Below are positions 1 to 4,867 of a DNA stretch of 24,723 nucleotides, one piece after another. Numbering within the stretch: the stretch's first letter is position 1; the number at the start of each line of letters is the position of its first letter. Location: the IMG/VR virus record IMGVR_UViG_3300001419_000051, positions 1-24,723 of that record; one strand, 5' to 3'. The notes under the pieces were generated by a model. The model searched no databases, was not told the DNA's origin, and saw only the letters and a list, made by a program, of their open reading frames with translations. This DNA comes from a virus. A program made the translations under genes and the position numbers.

Positions 1-1
1 G

Positions 2-103
2 GGCGAGGCCGAGTCCGTCAAGCTGCGTCCGCTCCCGCCCCGGGCCGAGCGGCCGACCGTCGACCCCGGGCGTTGGGACTCTGGCCCGGCGGGGCGCGAC
101 TGA
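2..103 (+). CDS. C-terminal end of an unidentified phage protein (partial)
   Basis: An open frame enters from the left edge and stops at TGA 101-103, giving a 33-residue charged, Pro/Arg-rich tail (GEAESVKLRPLPP... to ...GPAGRD). Its stop overlaps the ATG of the next gene (TGATG), the same junction type used throughout the window, which supports its being real. Too little is present to assign a family. Its place directly before a lysis-like cassette would suit an endolysin or a late tail protein, but nothing in the residues shows either. Confidence 0.55.
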   Translation, partial: GEAESVKLRPLPPRAERPTVDPGRWDSGPAGRD

Positions 104-618
104 TGCGCATCGCTGCCCTGTTGCTGACCGCGCTGGCCGTCGTTGCTGCGCGCGACGCCCGAGCCCAGGGGACGGGCGAGTGGGTCCGCGCGGACGGATC
201 CGCGGTCTACATGCCGTGCCCGAACGCGCGGGAGTACGGCGCGCGCACGCGCATCCCGGCCAGTTGTCGCGTCGCCCACCCGGGCATCCTCTACACTGTG
301 CAGCGCGACGCCCGCGCCGAGGCGGACGCGGCGGAGCTCGCCGCCGCCATCGACGAGACCCGCGAGCTGCGGCTGACGGTCGAGAACGACCGGGCGGTCG
401 TCGAGATGCTGCAGCGGAGCGTCGAGGGCCTGGCCGCAGAGCACGAGACAATCGCCGCTCAACTCGAGGCGTGCGAGCGCCGGGCTGCGCAGCTCGACGC
501 CGACCGTCGAGCGGCCGAGGCGCGGGAGCGGTCCTTTAAGTGGGGCGACGCCGCGATCGGCGCAGGCGTCGGCGGCCTGCTCGGGGCCGCTCTGGTGTTC
601 GTGCTGGTGACTCGATGA
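103..618 (+). CDS. Exported coiled-coil protein with C-terminal membrane anchor, spanin-like
   Basis: This is a 171-aa protein starting at ATG 103, which overlaps the preceding stop. A TTG 30 bases upstream would place eleven residues before the signal peptide, so the ATG is preferred. Residues 1-21 form a signal peptide ending in an AxA-type site (RDARA, then Q). The domain that follows has Cys39 and Cys55. Residues about 68-146 are a long Ala/Glu/Arg-rich coiled coil with a further Cys124, and residues 149-169 are a hydrophobic segment followed by a single Arg. The expected arrangement is a periplasmic or extracytoplasmic coiled coil anchored at its C-terminus. Together with the next two genes this resembles a lysis cassette. 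A spanin-like role is inferred from topology and context, not from a recognised family motif. Confidence 0.6.
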   Translation: MRIAALLLTALAVVAARDARAQGTGEWVRADGSAVYMPCPNAREYGARTRIPASCRVAHPGILYTVQRDARAEADAAELAAAIDETRELRLTVENDRAVVEMLQRSVEGLAAEHETIAAQLEACERRAAQLDADRRAAEARERSFKWGDAAIGAGVGGLLGAALVFVLVTR

Positions 619-707
619 CCGTCCACGATCTCGTCCAGCGCCTCTGGTGGTACGAAGCAACCGTGCCGGTGCTGCCGGTGTGTGCCGTGAGGTTTTCCCG
701 TGTCTGA
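615..707 (+). CDS. Small 30-aa ORF linking two lysis-region genes
   Basis: ATG 615 overlaps the stop of the preceding gene (ATGA), and the frame ends at TGA 705-707, overlapping the GTG start of the next gene at 700. The 30-residue product has a Trp/Tyr-rich start (VQRLWWYEATVPVLPVCAV) that could be amphipathic or weakly membrane-active. No family is recognised. The double overlap suggests translational coupling, and the ORF fills what would otherwise be an 81-base gap in a very compact genome. It could equally be chance. Confidence 0.35.
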   Translation: MTVHDLVQRLWWYEATVPVLPVCAVRFSRV

Positions 708-972
708 TGCCGAGCAGCTGGGAGCGCTGATCGTCCAGAAGGTCGACGAGCTCGCGACCGAGGTGGCGAAGCTGCGCGACGAGCTGAGCCATATCAAGGT
801 CGAGTTGGCGCGCAAAGACGGTCTCGCCGAGCGGGTCGACAAGCTCGCCGCGCGGGCCGACCGTCACGAGATTGAGGTGGCCGCCCTCAAGTTGACCGTG
901 GCCCGCTGGTCTGGCATCGCGGTTACCCTCGCGACTGCGGCCTCGGCTATCAGCAAGTATCTCCTGCCGTGA
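700..972 (+). CDS. XhlA-like coiled-coil/tail-anchored membrane protein (holin accessory)
   Basis: This is a 90-aa protein from GTG 700, with an AGG-type ribosome site just upstream. Residues about 10-68 form a heptad-rich coiled coil (VDELATEVAKLRDELSHIKVEL...). Residues 70-88 are one hydrophobic segment ending in KYLLP. A short coiled coil plus a C-terminal transmembrane helix is the layout of the XhlA/hemolysin family of phage lysis proteins, which sit in the inner membrane and assist the holin. The gene overlaps the next, holin-like gene by 4 bases (GTGA), so the two are probably co-translated. The assignment rests on size, topology and neighbourhood; a small tail-anchored structural protein cannot be excluded. 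Confidence 0.6.
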   Translation: MSDAEQLGALIVQKVDELATEVAKLRDELSHIKVELARKDGLAERVDKLAARADRHEIEVAALKLTVARWSGIAVTLATAASAISKYLLP

Positions 973-1289
973 GTGAGGGTGCGAGCCGCGCGGGCCAGTG
1001 GGCCGCCATCGCTGCGGCGATCGGCACGGGCGTCGCTGCCCTGGTACAGTCGATGGGCGCAATGCCCGAGCGGCGAACGCGCCCGGCCATCGTCGAGACA
1101 CGCCGCGCCGTCGCAGACCACGCCGCGCGGATTGCGGTGCTCGAGGTGCGCATCGAGTATCTGGAGAGGGCGCGATTCGGCGGCCCCGCGGAGCCGCCGA
1201 GGTCGGCGCTGGTCGACGTCAAGCGGCGAGCTCGGGCGGGGGCGCTGGCGGACATCCCAAGCGTGGACCAGGTCGAGCCGCAGAACTAG
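969..1289 (+). CDS. Holin-like small membrane protein
   Basis: This is a 106-aa protein from GTG 969. Residues 9-31 form one Ala/Gly-rich transmembrane segment near the N-terminus. Residues about 43-70 are a short coiled coil, and the tail is basic then acidic. Its topology is the reverse of the preceding protein (N-terminal rather than C-terminal helix), so the two could associate in the membrane. A holin or holin-partner role is inferred from position and topology only. The stop TAG at 1287-1289 overlaps the stop of the opposing gene, so this gene ends the rightward lysis block. Confidence 0.5.
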   Translation: MSEGASRAGQWAAIAAAIGTGVAALVQSMGAMPERRTRPAIVETRRAVADHAARIAVLEVRIEYLERARFGGPAEPPRSALVDVKRRARAGALADIPSVDQVEPQN

Positions 1290-1522
1290 TGCTCGTCCCT
1301 GTTTTCGTCGGTCGCCGTCAGCCGCACGTCCGGCAGGCTGTCCGCTCCCTGCTCCAGCCGGCCGGTGAGTCTCGCGTGGTGCAACCGCAGGTCCACGGTT
1401 TTGCATGCGACGCCGAGAAGCCGTGCCTCCGCGTGCGCTTGATCTACGTCGACGTCGCCTCCGACAAGCCGCGCGTGCGCGGCGTGGATCTCCGCCATCA
1501 TGTCACTGATCGTTTTCCACAT
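1286..1522 (-). CDS. 78-aa protein of unknown function, end of leftward operon
   Basis: Read leftward from ATG 1522, chosen because an ideal AGGAGG lies at 1533-1538, 10 bases upstream. A longer open frame upstream lacks such a site and would lie wholly inside the previous gene. The product starts MWKTISDMMAEIHAAHARLV and is mostly helical, with evenly spaced His/Ala/Asp residues and an acidic, polar C-terminus. No domain is recognised. It overlaps the end of the preceding DNA-binding protein by 20 bases. It is the last gene of the leftward unit, and its stop shares the CTAG at 1286-1289 with the opposing holin-like gene. Confidence 0.6.
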   Translation of the reverse strand: MWKTISDMMAEIHAAHARLVGGDVDVDQAHAEARLLGVACKTVDLRLHHARLTGRLEQGADSLPDVRLTATDENRDEH

Positions 1523-2135
1523 TGCTCGTCGTCCTCCTGTTGTTGATGCTGCTGCGCAGCCGGGCGAGCGCACACGCGACACCCTCGAGTTCGGGCGACC
1601 GACCTCGATGCCGATGGTCGGCGACCGCCTGCTGACACGTCGCCGAGCAGTACATCGCGGGCACATGCGTCGAGGGCTGAAACGTCTCGCCGCACGGGCA
1701 CGTGACCGGGCGGGGCGGCGGCACGGGCATGTGCAGCTTCTTGCGAGCTCGAGTTGCTGCGCTCGCGACCACCCCGGCCATTCGGGCGACCTCCGCGTCG
1801 GGCAGCGCGCCCAGCGGGTAATCGTCCCACCGCACCCAGGACCAGAGGCCTTGCGTGCGCGGCTTGGCGACGCGCGGCTTCGCGGGGATGCCGCGCACCC
1901 TGCGCGCCCTCGCGACGGCGGGCTCGCTCATGCCGGTTCGTCGCGCGATTTCCGCGTCGGACTCGATCCCAAGCGGCTCCTCGTCCCAATCGTGCGGCGG
2001 GTGGGCGCGCGGAATTCCTCGGCGTTGCCTTGCCTGCATGACGGCGTGTCGCGTCACGCCGAGCCGTCGAGCGATCTTCGTGTCCGTCTCGACTCCGAGA
2101 GGCTGCACGTCCCAATTGATGCCCGCGGGTCTCAC
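1503..2135 (-). CDS. Protein with three repeated helix-turn-helix modules and a C-terminal zinc-finger-like motif
   Basis: This is a 210-aa protein from GTG 2135, the first start in a frame that begins at the stop of the upstream gene. Three 35-residue repeats occupy residues 8-42, 50-84 and 103-137. Each has the pattern W-D-x2-P-L-G-x3-D-x-(E/K)-(I/V)-A-R-x2-G-(V/M), then A-x3-A-R, ending in I/M-P. The core (DAEIARRTGMSEPAVARARR) reads as a helix-turn-helix like those of homeodomain-like or resolvase folds. After a Pro-rich linker come C146-x-C148, C163, C167 and H174, a likely zinc-binding knuckle. The protein is predicted to bind an extended DNA site, one module per half-turn or turn. It lies in the repressor operon with the recombination genes. 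Its role (regulator or recombination accessory) is unknown. Confidence 0.75.
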   Translation of the reverse strand: MRPAGINWDVQPLGVETDTKIARRLGVTRHAVMQARQRRGIPRAHPPHDWDEEPLGIESDAEIARRTGMSEPAVARARRVRGIPAKPRVAKPRTQGLWSWVRWDDYPLGALPDAEVARMAGVVASAATRARKKLHMPVPPPRPVTCPCGETFQPSTHVPAMYCSATCQQAVADHRHRGRSPELEGVACALARLRSSINNRRTTSNVENDQ

Positions 2136-2186
2136 GACGACGGCGCCGCTTCCAGCGCAGCGACAAGCGCCCCAGCCGGGTGTAGC

Positions 2187-2417
2187 TCAGTCGATTCCAC
2201 GGGGCCTCTCCGGCTCGGTGGCCCGCCGACGGTCGCGCGCGGACTCGCCGCGCAGCATATGCCGGACGACGGCAATGGGCGCCTCGACGGGCAGCCGCTG
2301 TCCGGTGCTGAAATGCACCACCACCGAGGACGCGCCGACCGCCTCGACGGCGACCACGCGGTCAGCGCGGACTAGCGCGCCGGGGAGGTCGACCCACTCG
2401 GGCTGTTGCTTACTCAT
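2187..2417 (-). CDS. 76-aa small beta-rich protein, unknown function
   Basis: This is a 76-aa product from ATG 2417 with a GGGGAG ribosome site about 8 bases upstream. The centre (ADRVVAVEAVGASSVVVHF, then STGQRLPVEAP) alternates hydrophobic residues like a small beta-barrel. In outline it resembles short FlbD-like or other regulatory proteins in which one strand pair is followed by 'TGQxxxV'. The C-terminus is very Arg-rich (SARDRRRATEPERPRG), suggesting contact with nucleic acid. This resemblance is weak and no function is claimed. It sits between the annealing protein and the three-module DNA-binding protein in the leftward operon, and its ATG overlaps the stop of a 14-codon ORF. Confidence 0.6.
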   Translation of the reverse strand: MSKQQPEWVDLPGALVRADRVVAVEAVGASSVVVHFSTGQRLPVEAPIAVVRHMLRGESARDRRRATEPERPRGID

Positions 2418-2458
2418 GCTGGGCTCCCCTCGCCGCCGTAGCCGTCGCCGTCCGTCAC
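2414..2458 (-). CDS. 14-codon micro-ORF bridging two genes
   Basis: A GTG at 2458-2456 overlaps the stop of the annealing-protein gene (GTGA). The reading frame MTDGDGYGGEGSPA stops at 2416-2414, overlapping the ATG of the 76-aa gene (ATGA). It exactly bridges a 37-base gap with both junctions in the style used elsewhere. It may act as a coupling relay that carries ribosomes from one gene to the next rather than making a working peptide. It contains the ribosome site of the following gene. Confidence 0.3.
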   Translation of the reverse strand: MTDGDGYGGEGSPA

Positions 2459-3144
2459 CGCCCCAGCCTCCGCATGATGTTGGCGTTGCCGCCGGACCGC
2501 TCGGGTGCGCGACGGGTGCCGGTCGACTCGGTCGGCGTCAACTCGTCCACCGTGTAGATCCCGGCGAGGACGTCGGGGTACACCGCGCGCGCCAACGACG
2601 CCGAGCACCGCGCGCGCAGCATCGCGGCCGGGTGCGACTTCCAGTTACCCTTTCCGACCAGGCCCGCGGTCCGCGCCTGCTCGATCGTGTAGCTCATGCG
2701 CGTCGGCTCCGGGTCCTCGGTCCGCTGCGTCTCGTAGACCGCGACCGTGTCGGTGCTCTCGACGAGCCGGAAGTAGCGGCAGGCCGGCGAGGACTTCGCC
2801 GCCGCGGTCATCATCTCCGCCGACAGCGTCGGGCGCCCCTCGATGACGTGGATGGACCGCAGCGACTGCATCGGGGCGATCCCCATCTCCGCGCCGGTCA
2901 GGATCGCCATCAGGATGTTGGGCGGGTTGCCGGCGAAGGCCCGCGGCACCAACTGGCTGTTGCTGAGGATGTCCGCGAAGCGCATCGCCTCGTCGAGCGA
3001 CATCGTGGTCCCCCGCATCACCGGCTCGACGCGGGCCGGCATCACCTCGCGGTCCTCCGCCGGCAAAGCATCGACGACCTCGCCGAGTTCCGCCTGCACC
3101 ATCTCGCCGCTCTGCGGCGCGTCCTCGTGGTTCTCGTTGCTCAT
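2455..3144 (-). CDS. recT: RecT-family single-strand annealing protein
   Basis: This is a 229-aa protein from ATG 3144, which overlaps the exonuclease stop (TGATG). Residues 48-117 carry the family signature. The helix 'SLDEAMRFADILSNSQLVP' comes first, followed by 'GNPPNILMAILTGAEMGIAPMQSL' and 'IHVIEGRPTLSAEMMTAAAK'. The section 'GNWKSHPAAMLRARCSASLARAVYPDVLAGIYTVDEL' follows at 166-201. RecT-type proteins coat single-stranded DNA and anneal complementary strands in phage recombination. The adjacent upstream YqaJ exonuclease is the usual partner, together forming a Red/RecET-like pair. The C-terminal 30 residues are polar and probably disordered, ending in a basic tail. The N-terminal 45 residues are acidic. 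Confidence 0.88.
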   Translation of the reverse strand: MSNENHEDAPQSGEMVQAELGEVVDALPAEDREVMPARVEPVMRGTTMSLDEAMRFADILSNSQLVPRAFAGNPPNILMAILTGAEMGIAPMQSLRSIHVIEGRPTLSAEMMTAAAKSSPACRYFRLVESTDTVAVYETQRTEDPEPTRMSYTIEQARTAGLVGKGNWKSHPAAMLRARCSASLARAVYPDVLAGIYTVDELTPTESTGTRRAPERSGGNANIMRRLGR

Positions 3145-4124
3145 CACTTCTCCCGCTTGACCGTGACGCGCAGCGTGCGCGCCGCCTGGCCGATGTACCG
3201 GCACGCCTCGTAGGCTTCCGGGTATTCCTGCTCCAGTTGCTCCAGGTCGACCCGCTCGGGCGGCGACCCGTCCTTCCAGGTGACCTTGACGCCGCCCCCG
3301 GTGGACTCCTCGGCGTCGCCCATCAGCGCGCGCAGCTCGTTGGCCGCCTGCTTCACCCGCGCGTCGATGCGCTTCGACTCGTCGCGGAGCTCGTCGTATC
3401 GCCGCGCCGCCGCGGCGAGTTCGTCGTCCATCGGACGAACGCCCACCGGGGCACCTGCGGCGACGGTGAGCGCCTGCGTGCACGCCTGCGACGACTCGAC
3501 GGGCGGCGGCTCTCCACCCACGACGTGCTTCTGCCACCACTCGCCCGCGAACTCGAGCAGGCGGTCGGAGAGCTCCGGGTCTCGGTCCATCGTGTACTCG
3601 CGGATTGACGTCCCGCGGTAAAGCACCACCAGCACGCCGCGCGGCAGGCCGGTGACCGCGAGCCCCCAGGCCAGCTGGACCTGGTACGCCTCGGGCACGT
3701 TGCCCTCGCCGCACGTCGAGCCGGTCGGCCCCCAGTCCTCGCCGTAGCCGGCGGTCACCTTGCCCTCGTAGAGCATGCGCGGGTCGATGGCGCCGAGCTG
3801 CCCGCTGCCGTCGTGCTCAAAGCCGTCCGGCGAGACGAACGCCCAGGGGTGATCGTCGTGCCGCGCAATGACGTTGTCCATCCGGCGCAGGTACGTCTCG
3901 TTTCGGCGCTCCCACTCCATGGCGACCCACGCTTCGAGTCCGCTCCCGAGGTCCATCGCCTCGTTGCGCTTCTCGGGCAGCGCCAGACCGCGCTTGGACG
4001 CCCACACGGACCAAGGCGTCGCCCACTTGGACGCGCCGAGAATCCCCGCGACATCGGTCCCGCCGAGTCCGCGCTTGCGGGCCTCGAGCCATTCGCCGCG
4101 GGTGTTGTATCGTTCGAGAATCAC
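3144..4124 (-). CDS. YqaJ/lambda-Exo-type 5'-3' exonuclease (viral recombinase)
   Basis: This is a 326-aa protein from GTG 4124, which overlaps the upstream stop (GTGA). A longer frame to 4295 covers the upstream gene and is rejected. The N-terminus has the YqaJ start motif 'RKRGLGGTDVAGILGASKW' with 'TPWSVW' (residues 17-41), then 'AMDLGSGLEAWVAMEWERR' (56-74). The nuclease core has D100 in 'SPDGFE', E120-x-K122 in 'YEGKV', and 'PEAYQVQLAWGLAVTGL' (144-160), which supplies the conserved Gln. It is expected to degrade one strand of duplex ends and hand single strands to the neighbouring RecT protein. Residues about 235-270 form a helical C-terminal region beyond the nuclease core, and the last 50 residues resemble the C-terminal part of other phage YqaJ proteins. 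Confidence 0.88.
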   Translation of the reverse strand: MILERYNTRGEWLEARKRGLGGTDVAGILGASKWATPWSVWASKRGLALPEKRNEAMDLGSGLEAWVAMEWERRNETYLRRMDNVIARHDDHPWAFVSPDGFEHDGSGQLGAIDPRMLYEGKVTAGYGEDWGPTGSTCGEGNVPEAYQVQLAWGLAVTGLPRGVLVVLYRGTSIREYTMDRDPELSDRLLEFAGEWWQKHVVGGEPPPVESSQACTQALTVAAGAPVGVRPMDDELAAAARRYDELRDESKRIDARVKQAANELRALMGDAEESTGGGVKVTWKDGSPPERVDLEQLEQEYPEAYEACRYIGQAARTLRVTVKREK

Positions 4125-4324
4125 ACGGTCCCCCGATCGTCCTCGATGCGCTCCGCCTGCGCGTCCATCAGCCCGGCCCAGAAGCCCGCCTCGTGGTCGC
4201 GGCTGCCCATGTCCGCGTCGTCCGGGTCGCGGCCGTAGTGGGCGAAGCCCGACTCCCAGCCGGCGTCGAACGCCTGTCGGTCGGTGTAGTGGCACACCTC
4301 GCCGCTCTGCATCGTGTAGTGCAC
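4121..4324 (-). CDS. 67-aa protein of unknown function
   Basis: The proposed start is GTG 4324, preceded on this strand by GGGAGAGG with a spacing of a few bases. A longer frame from 4405 would run back into the repressor gene, and ATG 4312 is an alternative start. The product is rich in aromatic, His and acidic residues, with 'AFDAGWESGFAHYGRDPDD' and 'DHEAGFWAGLMDAQAERIEDD'. The two similar parts (AGWESGFAHYG and AGFWAGLMDAQ) suggest an internal helical pair. No family is recognised. It is the second gene of the leftward operon, between the repressor and the exonuclease. Confidence 0.6.
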   Translation of the reverse strand: MHYTMQSGEVCHYTDRQAFDAGWESGFAHYGRDPDDADMGSRDHEAGFWAGLMDAQAERIEDDRGTV

Positions 4325-4352
4325 TGGTCCTCTCCCGTCTGTGTCTCGTCTA

Positions 4353-4367
4353 CTGGTCCGGCACCAG
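4353..4367 (-). terminator. Short hairpin directly after the repressor stop (weak attenuator candidate)
   Basis: CTGGT (4353-4357) and ACCAG (4363-4367) form a 5-bp stem with a 5-base GC-rich loop, starting one base past the repressor stop codon on the minus strand. There is no T-run after it, so it is at best a weak attenuator or an mRNA end-protecting hairpin. It could explain different expression of the repressor and the recombination genes. Confidence 0.2.
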
Positions 4368-4368
4368 G

Positions 4369-4614
4369 TCAGCCGGTCGTGGTGCTCGCCAGTTGTCTCC
4401 CGCACTGATTACACGTCGTCGACTGCTGGTGTGGCACCAGCTCCCGCAGGTCGACGCCGTAGACCTCGGCCATCCGGCCGAGCGTGCGAATATCGTGCAC
4501 ACCGTCGCGCTCCCAGCGCGCTATGGTCTGCTGCCACGTCTCCAGGGCCTTCGCTGCCTGCGCTTGCGTCAAGTCAGCGTCGCGGCGAGCCCGCCTCAAG
4601 ATTGCTCCGTTCAT
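4369..4614 (-). CDS. XRE-family helix-turn-helix repressor with C-terminal CxxC
   Basis: This is an 81-aa protein from ATG 4614. Residues 4-60 are a Cro/C1-type helix-turn-helix domain: 'ILRRARRDADLTQAQAAKALETWQQTIARWERDGVHDIRTLGRMAEVYGV', with 'TQAQAAKAL' and 'QQTIARWE' as the two helices of the motif. A short tail carries C68-x2-C71 ('TTCNQCGRQ'), possibly half of a zinc site. The upstream region holds a symmetric operator and divergent promoters. A -10-like TACGGT sits 6 bases before the ATG, so the message is probably leaderless, as for lambda cI from PRM. No cleavage or multimerisation domain of the LexA/cI type is present, so induction would not be by RecA-driven self-cleavage. Confidence 0.85.
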   Translation of the reverse strand: MNGAILRRARRDADLTQAQAAKALETWQQTIARWERDGVHDIRTLGRMAEVYGVDLRELVPHQQSTTCNQCGRQLASTTTG

Positions 4615-4620
4615 GTGCTC

Positions 4621-4648
4621 ACCGTAGCACATCCCCGATGGGATGCAA
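4621..4648 (-). promoter_or_regulatory. Leftward promoter for the repressor operon
   Basis: On the minus strand TTGCAT (4648-4643) and TACGGT (4626-4621) are separated by 16 bases, a good sigma-70-like pair. The predicted start of transcription falls at or beside the repressor ATG at 4614, implying a leaderless message. The -35 element overlaps the left arm of the operator dyad. Confidence 0.55.
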
Positions 4649-4666
4649 CGTAAAAAACAACGTTGC
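4645..4666. promoter_or_regulatory. Operator dyad GCAACGT-N8-ACGTTGC
   Basis: A perfect 7+7 bp inverted repeat with an A-rich 8-base centre (aaaaaaca) lies between the divergent repressor and early-right genes. Its arms overlap both -35 elements, so one bound dimer could block both promoters. An outer 10-bp inverted pair (GCTCACCGTA 4617-4626 and TACGGTGAGC 4686-4695) is centred on nearly the same point (about 4656), making the whole region symmetric. Confidence 0.65.
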
Positions 4667-4691
4667 GGTTGTCCGGCAGTGGCGTTACGGT
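4663..4691 (+). promoter_or_regulatory. Rightward early promoter for replication genes
   Basis: TTGCGG (4663-4668), a 17-base spacer and TACGGT (4686-4691) form a good promoter pair, placing the transcript start near 4698. The 48-aa gene starts at 4721 after a GGGAGA ribosome site (4705-4710). The -10 hexamer is identical to that of the leftward promoter. Confidence 0.55.
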
Positions 4692-4720
4692 GAGCGGGCA
4701 CATCGGGAGACGAACCCACG

Positions 4721-4867
4721 ATGACCACGAGACGACGACGCGCCGACCTGCTGCGGCAGCTGGCCGGCAAGAGCGGCGAAGACGTCCGCCGGATGCTACT
4801 CGAGCAGGCGAAGCGAGACGCGGAGCGACGGACCGAGCAAGACCGAGACGCCGAGGCGCCCGAGTGA
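4721..4867 (+). CDS. 48-aa highly charged protein, first gene of the early-right operon
   Basis: ATG 4721 to TGA 4865-4867 encodes 48 residues, very rich in Arg, Glu and Asp, with a central helix 'GEDVRRMLLEQAKRDAERR'. It has a GGGAGA ribosome site, lies directly downstream of the predicted early promoter, and its stop overlaps the GTG of the initiator gene (GTGA). No family is recognised. Its position, like that of small Cro-like or antitermination genes in other temperate phages, suggests an early regulatory or coupling role, but no helix-turn-helix is visible. Confidence 0.6.
   Translation: MTTRRRRADLLRQLAGKSGEDVRRMLLEQAKRDAERRTEQDRDAEAPE

Noticed and set aside
2176-2200. tRNA-like start (GGGTGTAGCTCAGT) on the plus strand
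   Set aside because: The D-arm cannot be completed (no GAGC partner), no anticodon or T-arm follows, and it lies at the stop of a real leftward gene.
2414-2608. 64-codon minus-strand frame overlapping the annealing protein
   Set aside because: Most of it is a shadow of the RecT-like gene; only the last 14 codons, which start at a GTG overlapping that gene's stop, remain as a candidate.
1855-3213. 452-codon plus-strand frame opposite the recombination genes
   Set aside because: It is antisense to genes with clear family motifs and its sequence is low-complexity Arg/His/Ala.
4663-4863. Earlier start for the replication initiator
   Set aside because: It would cover the promoter -10 and the 48-aa gene; the GTG at 4864 overlaps that gene's stop in the usual manner.
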